A model generated the notes under the pieces. That model saw only the letters and a list, made by a program, of their open reading frames with translations. It did not search any database and was not told the origin of the DNA. Below are positions 1 to 8,621 of a stretch of 54,208 bases of DNA, piece by piece. A program made the translations under genes and the position numbers. Origin of the DNA: Nocardioides sp. J54 (GTDB taxonomy: Bacteria; Actinomycetota; Actinomycetes; Propionibacteriales; Nocardioidaceae); contig NZ_JAER01000009.1 of the NCBI RefSeq assembly GCF_000519005.1, positions 91,601 through 145,808 of the forward strand, given 5' to 3'. The first letter of the stretch is position 1. Every line of letters starts with the position of its first letter.

Positions 1-15
1 GAGCGCGTCGCCTGT

Positions 16-64
16 CAAGGGCGAGGGGGACCCAACCCGACCACGGGTGTCCACCTCGCCCTTG
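16..64. terminator. Hairpin before the L,D-transpeptidase gene, probable terminator
   Basis: Perfect 11-bp arms at 16-26 (CAAGGGCGAGG) and 54-64 (CCTCGCCCTTG) enclose a 27-nt loop that can itself pair partly. It lies in the 163-bp leader before the first gene and probably ends a transcript coming from outside the window. There is no U-tract, which is common in high-GC actinobacteria. A regulatory role is not excluded. Confidence 0.4.
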
Positions 65-151
65 CGGCATTTCCGGGGCCGGGTCGCGGGAGTCACACCG
101 ACGTGACTTCCGGCTGGCGGCGTGGAAACCGGATTCGTGGGTGCCGGCGGT

Positions 152-163
152 TACGATTTCGCG
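152..163 (+). promoter_or_regulatory. Possible -10 element of a leaderless promoter
   Basis: TACGAT at 152-157 fits the actinobacterial TANNNT -10 pattern and ends 6 nt before the GTG at 164, so a transcript could begin at or beside the start codon. I see no good ribosome binding site before either candidate start. I cannot point to a clear -35 element. Confidence 0.35.
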
Positions 164-1369
164 GTGTTCTCGACGACCCGACGCTCCCGCACCGCGCGCG
201 GCCTCGCTGTCCTGACCCTGCTCGTCGTCACGGCGACCGGGTGCGACGGCTCCGGCTTCACGCCCGGCGCGGGCGGCGGTGACGACGCGCCGCAGACCAC
301 GGCCGCCGCCGTCACCAAGGCGTCGGTGACGGCCAACGTCGAGCCCGGCGCGAAGGACGTCCCGGTCAGCACCGTGCTGCGGGTCGCCGCGACCGACGGC
401 ACGCTGACCTCGGTCGCGGTGCGGTCCAAGGCGGGCAACGTCCCCGGTCGCATCGTCGACGGCACCCGGTGGGTGGCGAGCGAGCGGCTCGAGCCCGGCG
501 TGCGCTACCGGATCCGCGCTGTCGCCGAGAGCGGCGACGGCTCGACGGTCGAGAGCGTCACCCCGTTCCGCACCGAGGCGCTGACCCTCGACCAGCAGAC
601 CTACCCCTCGGTCGCCCCGCTCCAGGGCGAGACCGTCGGCGTGGGCATGCCGGTCGTGGTCCACTTCGACCTGCCGGTTTCCGACAAGGCGTCGTTCGAG
701 AAGAACATGAAGGTGACGTCCACGCCGAAGCAGGCGGGCTCGTGGCGCTGGGTGAGCGACACCGAGGCGCACTGGCGGCCTCGGACGTACTGGAAGGCCG
801 GCACCAAGGTCAGCGTCGACGTCGACGTCAACGGCGTCCCGGCCGGCAACGGCATCTACGGCCAGGAGGACCGCGAGGTCGACTTCCAGGTCGGTGACGC
901 GCACATCTACAAGGTCAACGCGCGCACCCACCAGATGAAGGTCTTCGAGAACGGCAAGCTGCTCCGCACCCTGCCGATCACCACCGGCAAGGAGGGGTTC
1001 ACCACCCGCTCCGGCGTCAAGGTGATCATGGAGAAGTTCGAGAGCCGCCGGATGAACTCCGAGACCGTCGGCATCCCCGCCGGCTCGGCCGAGGCCTACG
1101 ACATCGACAACGTCCGCTGGGCGATGCGCCTGACCAACTCCGGAGAGTTCATCCACGCCGCCCCGTGGTCGGTCGGCTCCCAGGGCCGTGCCAACGTCTC
1201 GCACGGCTGCACCGGCCTGAGCACCGAGAACGCCGGCTGGCTCTACTCCATGTCCCGCCGCGGCGACGTCGTCGAGTACGTCGGTACCGACCGCCCGATG
1301 GAGCCCGACAACGGCTACGGCGACTGGAACATCTCCTGGCCGGACTACCGGGCCGCCTCGGCCCTCTGA
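164..1369 (+). CDS. L,D-transpeptidase, YkuD domain lipoprotein
   Basis: Cell-wall enzyme that makes 3-3 peptidoglycan cross-links outside the membrane. From GTG 164 the protein has 401 aa. Arg-rich residues 5-12 precede a hydrophobic stretch and a lipobox (TATGC, Cys27), so it should be a lipoprotein. Immunoglobulin-like bacterial Ldt domains fill roughly residues 45-240, and the YkuD catalytic domain follows. The catalytic SHGC motif is at 346-349 (nucleophile Cys349), with an upstream His in IHAAPWS. This is the usual actinobacterial LdtMt2-like architecture and length. An in-frame GTG at 122 would add 14 residues before the signal peptide; I prefer 164 because it gives a normal signal peptide and sits just after a -10-like sequence. 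The gene stands alone. Confidence 0.9.
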   Translation: MFSTTRRSRTARGLAVLTLLVVTATGCDGSGFTPGAGGGDDAPQTTAAAVTKASVTANVEPGAKDVPVSTVLRVAATDGTLTSVAVRSKAGNVPGRIVDGTRWVASERLEPGVRYRIRAVAESGDGSTVESVTPFRTEALTLDQQTYPSVAPLQGETVGVGMPVVVHFDLPVSDKASFEKNMKVTSTPKQAGSWRWVSDTEAHWRPRTYWKAGTKVSVDVDVNGVPAGNGIYGQEDREVDFQVGDAHIYKVNARTHQMKVFENGKLLRTLPITTGKEGFTTRSGVKVIMEKFESRRMNSETVGIPAGSAEAYDIDNVRWAMRLTNSGEFIHAAPWSVGSQGRANVSHGCTGLSTENAGWLYSMSRRGDVVEYVGTDRPMEPDNGYGDWNISWPDYRAASAL

Positions 1370-1388
1370 CCTGCCCTCTGGCCTGCCC

Positions 1389-2141
1389 TCAGGAGGCGGA
1401 CGCCAGACCGCGTGAGAGCCGGTCAGCGGCGATCTCCAGCGAGCCGCGCAGCTCCTCCACGCCGAGTGGCCGCTGGGCGGGGAGGCTGAAGGCGGAGAGC
1501 CACACCATCCCGCGCCCCACCCGCGCGGCGACGACGTCGCCGACCATCTCGACGTCGAAGCCGTCAGCGGAGATCGGGATCGTCATGCGGTAGACCGTCA
1601 CCTCGTCGCCGACCGGCGCGAACGACAGGGGATCGAGGCTGATGTCGCCGACGGTGACCTCCTGCATCTCCCCGCCGAGCTCGTTCTGGAGCTCCTCGAG
1701 CGCACACTCCCGGAAGCGGTCGGTCGAGAACACCTCGCACGCCTCGACCAGCCACTCCTCGGAGTGCGCGACACGGACGTCGACCGAGACCTCGGCGTCG
1801 TCGGGCGAGGTGAAGTCGTCCGACTCGGCGTCCGGGTGCGCGTCGACGTACAGCGTCTCGTAGTCCCCCACGCAGCGCGCCATCCGCGTCCGGGACTCCC
1901 GCTCCTCCGACGCGTCGTCCTCGCCCGCCGCCTCGGACGTCCAGCCGGGTGGCATGTCGTCGAGGGTCAGCACCGCGGCCTCGGCGATCGCCTGGTCCGC
2001 GGCGACGTCCTGCTCCACCGTCGGGCTGCCCGAGGTGACGGATCTTCGTGCGTCGCTCGGCTCCCCGTCCCCGTCGTCGTCGGCCCCGCCACAGGCGGTC
2101 AGGAAGAGGGCAACGGCCACGGCCACCGAGAACGCGCGCAT
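1389..2141 (-). CDS. Putative lipoprotein of unknown function
   Basis: A 250-aa secreted lipoprotein: a short signal peptide ends in a lipobox (LTACGG, Cys17), followed by an acidic, low-complexity linker to about residue 50. The rest is an alpha/beta-looking domain with DDMPPGW near its start; similar DMP-GW phrases occur in actinobacterial lipoproteins of unknown role. It converges on the L,D-transpeptidase gene, 19 bp away, and lies just downstream of the broken HNH gene. No catalytic motif is visible and I do not recognise a named family. Confidence 0.75.
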   Translation of the reverse strand: MRAFSVAVAVALFLTACGGADDDGDGEPSDARRSVTSGSPTVEQDVAADQAIAEAAVLTLDDMPPGWTSEAAGEDDASEERESRTRMARCVGDYETLYVDAHPDAESDDFTSPDDAEVSVDVRVAHSEEWLVEACEVFSTDRFRECALEELQNELGGEMQEVTVGDISLDPLSFAPVGDEVTVYRMTIPISADGFDVEMVGDVVAARVGRGMVWLSAFSLPAQRPLGVEELRGSLEIAADRLSRGLASAS

Positions 2142-2158
2142 GCGACGTAGTCGACGGT

Positions 2159-3456
2159 TCAGGCGGCGTACTCGAGCACGAGCTGCGTCGCGTAGATCTC
2201 GAAGGGCGTGGGGGTGTCGTCACCCGTGGTGGGGGTGATGTGTCGTGTTCCGGTCGGGTCGACCAGGTAGTGGGCCCCGTGGGGATCGCGCCAGATGGTG
2301 ATCCCGGGGAAGGGTTGTCGGGCTTGCCAGCCGGCGTGGGTCTTGATGCGGTGGTGGGTGCGGGTGAGTGGGGCGAGGTTGTCGCTGCTCGTCTCTCCGC
2401 CTTCGCTGTGGGGTTCCTGGTGATCGATGTCGACGTTGCGCGAGGTGTTGACGGCGTAGGGGAAGACGTCGGCGGGGTGGATGAGGTGGACCATCTCGCG
2501 CAGGCGGCGGGGGATCTCGTAGGCGTCGACGGCCATGGTCTGGTTGAGGTCGATAACCGGCAGGACCTGCACGTGCCGGCGATGTGGGCGACCATGCGGC
2601 GGACCCACTCGACCGTGACCGGTCCGTGGCCTTCGAACCTGGCGATGGGGGAGTCGGGGGTGAGGTGGAGGTGGATGCGCACCTTCGGTCGCACCGGCCC
2701 GACCGCCAGGTCGGGGTGGGTGTCGGGGTTGACGAGGAGTGCGAAGGCGGCGAGCTTGCGCTCGGGCTTGCTGACGTCGGGCAGGGTGTCTTCGAGCTGC
2801 CGGGCGACGGCGTTCAACGCCGCGTCGGCGGCGAGGATGGTGGTGGCGTGGTCGCGGATGGTGAGGGTGGCGATGCCGTGGCGGTTGACGCGGGACATGC
2901 GCACGAAGCGGTCCTTCTCGGCTGCTTCCTCGCGGGCGCGGGCGAGCTCGGGGGCTGCGGCGGCGACCCTGGCCTCGACGAGGGTCTCGAACCGTGCCCA
3001 GGGCAGCCTGCCGTCGGCTGAGTCTGCGACTTCGTTGTCGACCCAGGCGGCTTCGTCGGCGGTGAGGTCGCGGGTGGCTTCGGCGACGTGGCGTGCTTGC
3101 CGGACGCGGACGGTGCCGGCGTCGATGCCGGCCTGCAGCTTGGGGAGTCGGTGGTGCAGGTCGACGGCGTCGGCGATGAGTCGTTTGGCACCGAAGGGGC
3201 TGGTCTGGATGCGGGCGCCGAAGGTGGCGGCGGCGTACTCGGTGATCCTGGGTGTGCCCTCGTCCCCGGCGGGCCTGGCGCGGTCGCGGCCGCGCTTGTC
3301 ACGGCGCGGCAGGGTGTCGGGGTTGTGCAGGACGGCCCACTGGTAGGCGGCGCGGAGGATGTCGCGCTCGGCCTGCTGGCGCACCGCGTGCTGGTCCTCG
3401 ACGAACTCGAGGACCTGGTTGGCGGTCATCTCCGCCACCGCCCGATCGGTGACCAT
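2159..3456 (-). pseudogene. DUF222/HNH endonuclease, broken by a -1 frameshift
   Basis: The N-terminal DUF222 part runs in one frame from ATG 3456 (MVTDRAVAEM) to the phrase VRRMVAHIAG. The C-terminal HNH part (VLPVIDLNQTMAVDAYEIP, then NVDIDHQEPHSEGG, NLAPLTRTHHRIKTH) runs in the next frame to a stop at 2159. The two join only if one base is restored at about 2571-2580. The HNH core His-Gln-Glu-Pro-His and the later HHRIKTH are intact, so only the reading frame is damaged. Without correction, the DUF222 frame runs on into the neighbouring lipoprotein gene. DUF222/HNH genes are common multicopy genes in Nocardioides, often linked to mobility. Either a recent mutation or an assembly error explains it. 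Confidence 0.8.
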
Positions 3457-3575
3457 GACCCCACCCAACACCAGAGGTCCGACACAAACCCCTCCTCGGA
3501 AGCCCAATCCACAGCCCGCCCCAGATCGCTCGTCGTCTTCGGGGTCGTCGGCTCTGACTCGCCGGCGCTGACCAC

Positions 3576-4382
3576 CTACAGGATGGTCTCGAGCTCGCTC
3601 CATGCTGCGGCGCCCAGGCGGCGGTCGGCCTCGTCGGTCCCGCCTCGTCGCATGCGGATCCCGCCGGCAACACGGGGCTCGCCGGGCAGGACCGTCCGGT
3701 GGCCGGCGTCGGGATCGGACACCAGGGTCGTCGCGAGGCCGTGGCTGGCGCGTCGGCGTACCACCGCCTCGGCCATCGCGAGCGCCGGCCACACCTGGTC
3801 GTCGGCGCCGGCGACCAGCAGCACCTCTGGAATCTTCTCGACCGGGATCGTGGCAGCCGGCACCGCTTCGGCTGACTGCCGTCGGGACTGCTCGTAGAGA
3901 CCCACGTACGCCGGCGGATCGGTGTCGGGTTCCCAGTCCTCCGCGAAGCCGACGTACGGCAGCGCGCTCCCCCCGAGGGTCCAGTGCGACGTCACGCTGC
4001 CGTCAGGTCGGATCCCGGCCCACACGACGTCGGTCGGCGCGAACGCGACGACCGCACCGACCACGGGGCTGTGGGCGCCGGTCAGGAGCGCCGCCTCGGC
4101 ACCGAAGGAGGTGCCGAGCACGACCACGCGATCGGCAATCGCGCTGAGCCCGGTGACCCGGTCGAGGAACAGCTCGAGGGGGACGTCCCAGGGCCCTTCG
4201 TTCTGGCCCGGTCCGCCGAACCAGCGCACGGACTCCGCGACGACGCCGTGGCGAGCCAGCAGCTCGGCGCGAGACGAGTCGACGCGCCCGCTGGAGCCCG
4301 CCAGCACCAGGACAGCCGTGCCGGTCGGATGGTCAGGGACCCACCGCACGCCTTCGACGTCCGCGAGCTGCTCAGCCCTCAT
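3576..4382 (-). CDS. Alpha/beta hydrolase, BAAT acyl-CoA thioesterase C-terminal type
   Basis: A 268-aa protein with the fold and motifs of the BAAT C-terminal (dienelactone-hydrolase-like) family. The nucleophile elbow GTSFGAE places Ser92; the acid is in LLVAGADDQVWP (Asp194 or 195) and the base in PDAGHRT (His228). Family members hydrolyse acyl thioesters or esters; the substrate here cannot be read from sequence. No signal peptide is seen, so it should be cytoplasmic. It lacks the N-terminal domain of animal BAAT proteins, as bacterial members often do. It sits 37 bp downstream of a lipoprotein gene on the same strand, with no functional link evident. Confidence 0.8.
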   Translation of the reverse strand: MRAEQLADVEGVRWVPDHPTGTAVLVLAGSSGRVDSSRAELLARHGVVAESVRWFGGPGQNEGPWDVPLELFLDRVTGLSAIADRVVVLGTSFGAEAALLTGAHSPVVGAVVAFAPTDVVWAGIRPDGSVTSHWTLGGSALPYVGFAEDWEPDTDPPAYVGLYEQSRRQSAEAVPAATIPVEKIPEVLLVAGADDQVWPALAMAEAVVRRRASHGLATTLVSDPDAGHRTVLPGEPRVAGGIRMRRGGTDEADRRLGAAAWSELETIL

Positions 4383-4419
4383 GCCGGCAGCCTGCCATCT
4401 CGCGTGGGCCGTTCCCGGC

Positions 4420-4980
4420 TCAGGTGTCGTACCCGGACCCGTCCCACGGCTCGTAGTAGACGATGAAGTCGCCGGGGCGGATGCCGATGTAGTAGGTGCC
4501 GTCGTCGTACTGGTCGACCTCCCAGCCGAAGGTCACCCCGTCGACGACGGTGAGGAACGGCTCGACCGTGATCGGCTCCAGCTCGTACGTGCCCAGCTGC
4601 CGCAGTCGTTCGGCAACGAGATCGTCGGCGCCTGCGCTGGATGCCTGTCCCGGCGGCACCCCCGCCGCCCTGCCGACCCGGTCCACGAGTACCTCGTCGA
4701 ACGAGCCGTCCGCATTCCAGAGGAACAGCCCGACGTAGCCTGCCGGCTCCCCGGCGTCGGCACCGATGTCGAAGAGCTCGTCGCTCAGGAAGAACTTTCG
4801 TCCGTCCTCCGCCGTGCCGGCGTAGGGCACGTGGTAGTCGTCAGGTGCGATGGTGAAGCGTTGCGGGCGCTCCCCCGTGCTTGCCGCCTCCGGGTCTTCA
4901 TGCTCGGCCTCCTCACGACCTGAGCACGCGGCCGTGATGGCAAGGGCGCAGATGGTGACTGCGGCGAGGACGGTGCGCAC
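4420..4980 (-). CDS. Putative lipoprotein of unknown function
   Basis: A 186-aa protein if started at GTG 4980, which gives VRTVLAAVTICALAITAACS: a clear signal peptide with lipobox Cys20. Longer in-frame starts exist upstream but would bury the signal peptide and overlap the divergent gene at 5129. The mature part is acidic and rich in Tyr and Asp near its C-terminus (YYIGIRPGDFIVYYEP). It shows no domain I can name. It is divergent from the DUF3533-like membrane gene across about 150 bp. Confidence 0.7.
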   Translation of the reverse strand: MRTVLAAVTICALAITAACSGREEAEHEDPEAASTGERPQRFTIAPDDYHVPYAGTAEDGRKFFLSDELFDIGADAGEPAGYVGLFLWNADGSFDEVLVDRVGRAAGVPPGQASSAGADDLVAERLRQLGTYELEPITVEPFLTVVDGVTFGWEVDQYDDGTYYIGIRPGDFIVYYEPWDGSGYDT

Positions 4981-5128
4981 ACGGTGATCCTGCCACTCAG
5001 GCGGCCCCTCGCGAGCAGGGCGCACCAGCAGGTCCTGATCGTCAACCCGAGCGGTACGTCGGGGAGTCGACGTGGATGGGACGCGAGCCGGGTGCGGCCC
5101 GGCGCACCGGCAGCCGTAGATTTCCAGC

Positions 5129-6148
5129 ATGCCAACGAACGCACCCGGCCTGCTCGACGAGGTCAAGGACGCCATCTCCCTGCGAACCGTCGCGCTGATC
5201 GCCGGCGTGCTGCTCGTGCAGGTCGCGTTCATCGCCTCCTACGTCGGGGCCTTCCACCACCAGGACCCCCGCGGGATCGAGGTCGGTGTCGTCGCACCGG
5301 CGGGTCAGGCCGACGCCCTCGCCGAGCAGCTCAACGGCATCGACGGTGAGCCGCTCGACGTCCGGGTCGTGGCGTCGGCGGACGAGGCGCGGGCCGAGAT
5401 CGAGGAGGGCGACCTGGTCGCCGCGCTCGTCGTCGACCCGTCCGGCACCGAGGACACGTTGCTGGTGGCCAGCGCCCGCGGAGAGTCGCTCAAGGGTGCG
5501 GTGCAGCAGGTCCTGACCGCGGCGGAGGCGCAGCAGGGGCGGACGATCGAGCTCAGCGACGTCGTACCGCTCCAGGACGGCGATGCCCGCGGCATGAGCG
5601 GCTTCTACCTCGTCATCGGCTGGCTCGTCGGTGGCTACCTCGTCGCGGCCCTGCTCGGCGTCGCGAAGGGTGCACGTCCGGCGAACCGCAACCGGGCGGC
5701 GATCCGGCTGGCGGCGATGGTGCCGTACGCCGTGCTCTCGGGCCTGCTGGGTGCGCTGGTCGTCGGTCCGGTGATCGGCGCGATCGAGGGCAGCTTCTGG
5801 GAGGTCGCGGCGGTCGGCACCCTGCTCGTCCTCTCCTCGGCCACGGTCACGATGGCGCTGCAGGTGCTGGCCGGGACGCTGGGCATCGGCCTCACCGTGC
5901 TGATCTTCGTCGTGCTCGGCAACCCGAGCGCGGGCGGTGCGTACCAGACCGAGCTGCTGCCGGGCCTGTGGCGGACGGTCGGCCAGTGGCTCCCGAACGG
6001 CGCCGGCACGACCGCGCTGCGCGAGATCATCTACTTCGACGGCAACGGTGCGAGCGGACCGGTCGTCCTCATCGCCGTGTGGGCGGTGGTCGGCGCCGCG
6101 GTCGCGCTCGCCGTCACCGCCCTGCGCGACCGCAAGGCTGACCTGTAG
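5129..6148 (+). CDS. DUF3533/YhgE-Pip-like membrane protein
   Basis: A 339-aa integral membrane protein. One membrane segment lies at about residues 19-40, followed by an extracytoplasmic domain of about 110 residues (VVDPSGTEDTLLVASA) and then about five to six membrane segments to the C-terminus. This resembles the SNG1/DUF3533 and YhgE/Pip families, relatives of ABC-2 type permeases often involved in export or phage and drug tolerance. No ATPase gene accompanies it, so I do not assign transport. The start ATG 5129 is favoured because the first membrane segment begins soon after it. It converges on arsM, 12 bp away. Confidence 0.7.
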   Translation: MPTNAPGLLDEVKDAISLRTVALIAGVLLVQVAFIASYVGAFHHQDPRGIEVGVVAPAGQADALAEQLNGIDGEPLDVRVVASADEARAEIEEGDLVAALVVDPSGTEDTLLVASARGESLKGAVQQVLTAAEAQQGRTIELSDVVPLQDGDARGMSGFYLVIGWLVGGYLVAALLGVAKGARPANRNRAAIRLAAMVPYAVLSGLLGALVVGPVIGAIEGSFWEVAAVGTLLVLSSATVTMALQVLAGTLGIGLTVLIFVVLGNPSAGGAYQTELLPGLWRTVGQWLPNGAGTTALREIIYFDGNGASGPVVLIAVWAVVGAAVALAVTALRDRKADL

Positions 6149-6160
6149 CCAGCCCGAGCC

Positions 6161-7003
6161 TCACGCGACCGGCTGCTCCGGCCTGGTCGCCCGGATGATC
6201 GCACCGTGCATGCCGGGGACGGCCTCGTGGGTGAACTCGACCTCGGCGTCGACGAACCCGGCTGCGGCCAGGCCCGCGAGGTACTCGGCGCGGGACAGGG
6301 CGCCGGCGATGCAGCCGACGTACGAGCCACGCTCGGCGCGGTCGGTGGGGGAGAGGTGGTCCTCGGCGACGACGTCGGAGATGCCGATCCGCCCGCCCGG
6401 GGTGAGCACACGGAACATCTCGGCGATGACCTTCGGCTTGTCGGTCGAGAGGTTGATGACGCAGTTGGAGATGACCACGTCGACCGAGGCGTCGGGCAGG
6501 GGGACGTCCTCGATGGTGCCCTTGAGGAACTCGACGTTGGTCGCGCCCGCCCTGGCGGCGTTGGCGCGGGCGAGGTCGAGCATCTCGTCGGTCATGTCGA
6601 CGCCGTAGGCGAACCCGGTCTCCCCGACGCGACGGGCGGAGAGCAGGACGTCGATGCCGCCGCCGGAGCCGAGGTCGAGGACCCGCTCACCGGGACGGAG
6701 GTCGGCAACCGCGGTCGGGTTGCCGCACCCCAGACTCGCCGCCACGGCCTCGGCGGGGAGGGCGTCCTGGTCGTCGGTGGCGTAGAGCGCGGCCCCGAAG
6801 GCGTCGTCGATGGTGCCGGTGGCGCCGCCGCAGCACGAGGTGTCCGAGCTGCCGCAGGAGTCGACGACCTGCAGGGCGTCGTTGAGCTCGGTGTTGCTGC
6901 TGCCTCGCCCGACGGCGGTGGCGGCCTGCGCGTACCGCTGGCGGACCTGCTCGCGAACGGCGTCGCCGGAGGGTCCCGGGGTGGGGTGGTTGGTCGCGGT
7001 CAC
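6161..7003 (-). CDS. arsM: Arsenite S-adenosylmethyltransferase
   Basis: Methylates As(III) using S-adenosylmethionine. The 280-aa protein from GTG 7003 has SAM motif I ([12 protein letters not shown]) and the conserved family cysteines in SLGCGNP (Cys93) and SNCVINL (Cys180), matching the As(III)-binding pair of known ArsM enzymes. It also has the upstream [11 protein letters not shown] cluster (Cys50, 57, 58). The start is fixed by an AAGGAG ribosome binding site 7 nt upstream. It is divergent from arsR across 99 bp containing two perfect inverted repeats, so arsenic-dependent derepression is expected. No arsB, acr3 or arsC lies nearby. Confidence 0.92.
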   Translation of the reverse strand: MTATNHPTPGPSGDAVREQVRQRYAQAATAVGRGSSNTELNDALQVVDSCGSSDTSCCGGATGTIDDAFGAALYATDDQDALPAEAVAASLGCGNPTAVADLRPGERVLDLGSGGGIDVLLSARRVGETGFAYGVDMTDEMLDLARANAARAGATNVEFLKGTIEDVPLPDASVDVVISNCVINLSTDKPKVIAEMFRVLTPGGRIGISDVVAEDHLSPTDRAERGSYVGCIAGALSRAEYLAGLAAAGFVDAEVEFTHEAVPGMHGAIIRATRPEQPVA

Positions 7004-7030
7004 GGGGGTGCTCCTTGGGTCGAAGGATTC

Positions 7031-7046
7031 ATCGAAGGACTTCGAT
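7031..7046. promoter_or_regulatory. Inverted repeat 1 in arsR/arsM promoter region, probable ArsR operator
   Basis: ATCGAAG-GA-CTTCGAT is a perfect 7+2+7 palindrome in the 99-bp divergent region, close to the arsM start. ArsR-family dimers bind such 12-2-12-like palindromes over promoters. The assignment to ArsR rests on position. Confidence 0.6.
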
Positions 7047-7057
7047 TGATCGAGGTT

Positions 7058-7073
7058 CGTCGATGTATCGACG
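7058..7073. promoter_or_regulatory. Inverted repeat 2 in arsR/arsM promoter region, probable ArsR operator
   Basis: CGTCGAT-GT-ATCGACG is a second perfect 7+2+7 palindrome, centred 27 bp from the first and 30 bp before the arsR GTG. Both repeats share the ATCGA core and the same architecture, so one could serve each promoter. Confidence 0.6.
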
Positions 7074-7102
7074 GATGTCAATGGATCTGGCACACTGGAT
7101 CC

Positions 7103-7450
7103 GTGACCACCTCCGAGCTGCCCCTGCTGGATGCGTCGCAGGCGTGCTGCTCGAGCGTGACCGGCGGTGCGCTGGACGCTGACCAGGCACAGCTGCTGGC
7201 CCGGATGTTCAAGGCCCTCGGGGACCCCACCCGGGTCCGGCTGCTGTCGATGATCGCTGCGCAGCCCGAGGGTGAGGCGTGCGTCTGCGACCTCACCGAG
7301 CCGGTCGGCCTGTCGCAGCCCACGGTGTCGCACCACATGAAGCAGCTCGTCGACGCCGGCCTCGTGGTCCGTGAGCAGCGGGGCCGCTGGGCCTTCTACC
7401 GCCTCGTCGACGGCACGCTCGAACAGCTCAGCCGGGCCCTCAAGCCCTGA
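7103..7450 (+). CDS. arsR: ArsR-family metalloregulator
   Basis: A 115-aa winged-helix repressor. LFKALGDPTR-type opening (ARMFKALGDPTRVRLL), the As(III)-binding CVCDL motif in GEACVCDLTEP, and the recognition helix LSQPTVSHHMKQLVDAGLV are all present. An extra Cys pair (QACCSS) near the N-terminus may add metal ligands, as in other actinobacterial ArsR proteins. The start GTG 7103 leaves the normal short N-terminal arm. It diverges from arsM and should repress both genes. Its last 11 bp overlap the convergent SRPBCC gene. Confidence 0.93.
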   Translation: MTTSELPLLDASQACCSSVTGGALDADQAQLLARMFKALGDPTRVRLLSMIAAQPEGEACVCDLTEPVGLSQPTVSHHMKQLVDAGLVVREQRGRWAFYRLVDGTLEQLSRALKP

Positions 7451-7928
7451 CGTCGCTCGCCGGCGTGGGGTAGCCGCGCCGGACGGCTCGCTCGAGCAGG
7501 CCCAGGGAGGCCCGCAGCGCCTTCTCGTCGATCACCGGGAAGATCGGCTTCCACTCCTCGGCCGCGCCGGACCAGTCGCAGTACGACGTGACGGTGGTCC
7601 CGTCGGGGTGGGGTGCCAACTCGTAGCCGTACACGTGGCCGATGGGCGGCTTGACCGTCCCCTCGATCGTCCACTCGACGTGCTCGGGCGCCCGGAGCCG
7701 CGTGATGACGACGCGGACGTCGTAGGTGCCCAGGGGCACGTCGCCGAGGGCCTCGCGGTCCATGTGGGCGACGAAGGCGTCACCCACCTGCGCCACGGCG
7801 CTGCCCGAGGCGGCCTGCAGCATCCCGCTGGAGTCGATGGCGACGTGGCCGTCGGGATCGGTGAGGACGTCGAAGATCGCCTGTGGTGGCGCGGGCACGG
7901 TTCGCTGTGCGGAGATCCGCTCGGTCAC
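7440..7928 (-). CDS. SRPBCC family protein (polyketide cyclase/dehydrase-like)
   Basis: A 162-aa single-domain START/SRPBCC protein from GTG 7928. The family opening is clear: ISAQRTVPAPPQAIFDVLTDPDGHV, followed by a beta-rich body and the C-terminal helix (EKALRASLGLLERAVRRG). Such proteins have a hydrophobic cavity and bind or modify small lipids or aromatics; the ligand is unknown. The much longer frame upstream is antisense and has no family sequence. Its 3' end overlaps arsR by 11 bp on the other strand, which could cause transcriptional interference. Confidence 0.8.
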   Translation of the reverse strand: MTERISAQRTVPAPPQAIFDVLTDPDGHVAIDSSGMLQAASGSAVAQVGDAFVAHMDREALGDVPLGTYDVRVVITRLRAPEHVEWTIEGTVKPPIGHVYGYELAPHPDGTTVTSYCDWSGAAEEWKPIFPVIDEKALRASLGLLERAVRRGYPTPASDVRA

Positions 7929-7975
7929 GGGGTGCACCTCTCTGTCGTCGTCGGCGGGGTTCGTCGACGCGTGGA

Positions 7976-8587
7976 TCAGTGCCTCCCGGCGGCGGATGCG
8001 AAACCCAGCCAGGTGTGCCGGTTGCGCCACCAGCACCAGCCCACCTTCGGCGCGTTCCTGCGGGCCGGGCCGTCGTGCCCGGTGCCGCCGCTGATCCACA
8101 GGGCCGGCGTGCGGGCGTCGTAGCCGTTCGGCCTGGGCTTCCTCGATCCGATGCACATGAAGCACCGGTTGGGCTCGAGGACCTCCGGCTGCTGGAGCAG
8201 CCAGCTGATGCCCTCGCTGATCGTCAACGGGGTCCGCCCGCGCCGGGCGATCGCGGGAGCCGCCTCCTCCGGGCTCCAGTTCGCCATGTCGTCACCGCGG
8301 TCGACCCCGGACACCACGTAGAGCGGCCGGTCCGGGACCACGACGTCCGGCGTGGGGTGGAAGTCGTCGAGGTCGGTCATGTCGTGGACGACGAAGCCCT
8401 GCTTGCCCTGCCTGCTGAGCAGGGGAGCGAGGGCGCTCGGTGGCGCCAGTGCGGGATGCACGGCCAGGACGTCGCCGGGCCCGACGTCGAGCCCCGCTGT
8501 CGCCGTGGCGAGGTCGGCCGGCGTGACGTCGGCGAGGGCGGGCAGGCCGAGGTCGACGAGGCGCTGCAGCTGGTCGGAAAGGGTCAT
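7976..8587 (-). CDS. DUF5701 family protein
   Basis: A 203-aa soluble protein. I match it from memory to DUF5701, an actinobacterial family of unknown function. It opens with QLQRLVDLGLP, has a central VPDRPLYVVSGVDRGDDMANWSPEE-type segment, and ends with a Trp/Cys-rich tail (GWCWWRNRHTWLGFA) and an RCFMCIGSR motif. The four central and C-terminal Cys/Trp residues suggest metal or ligand binding, but that is a guess. Its promoter region carries a perfect 7+1+7 palindrome, so it is probably a regulated single gene. The SRPBCC gene lies 47 bp downstream and may be co-transcribed. Confidence 0.65.
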   Translation of the reverse strand: MTLSDQLQRLVDLGLPALADVTPADLATATAGLDVGPGDVLAVHPALAPPSALAPLLSRQGKQGFVVHDMTDLDDFHPTPDVVVPDRPLYVVSGVDRGDDMANWSPEEAAPAIARRGRTPLTISEGISWLLQQPEVLEPNRCFMCIGSRKPRPNGYDARTPALWISGGTGHDGPARRNAPKVGWCWWRNRHTWLGFASAAGRH

Positions 8588-8606
8588 GGAGCTCCTTCGA
8601 GATGTG

Positions 8607-8621
8607 GTGTACGTCGTACAC
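8607..8621. promoter_or_regulatory. Palindromic operator upstream of the DUF5701 gene
   Basis: GTGTACG-T-CGTACAC is a perfect 7+1+7 inverted repeat, overlapped at 8617-8627 by a second smaller one (GTAC-ACT-GTAC). It ends 20 bp before the ATG at 8587. Such short TGTAC-type palindromes are typical of TetR or MarR operators. No regulator gene adjoins it. Confidence 0.55.

Noticed and set aside
16..64. Riboswitch-like GGGGGACCCAACC at the window start
   Set aside because: It resembles one half of the c-di-AMP motif, but the second conserved half is absent and it forms a simple hairpin.
2565..2590. Programmed frameshift in the HNH gene
   Set aside because: No slippery sequence or downstream structure is obvious, and this family is normally made from one frame.
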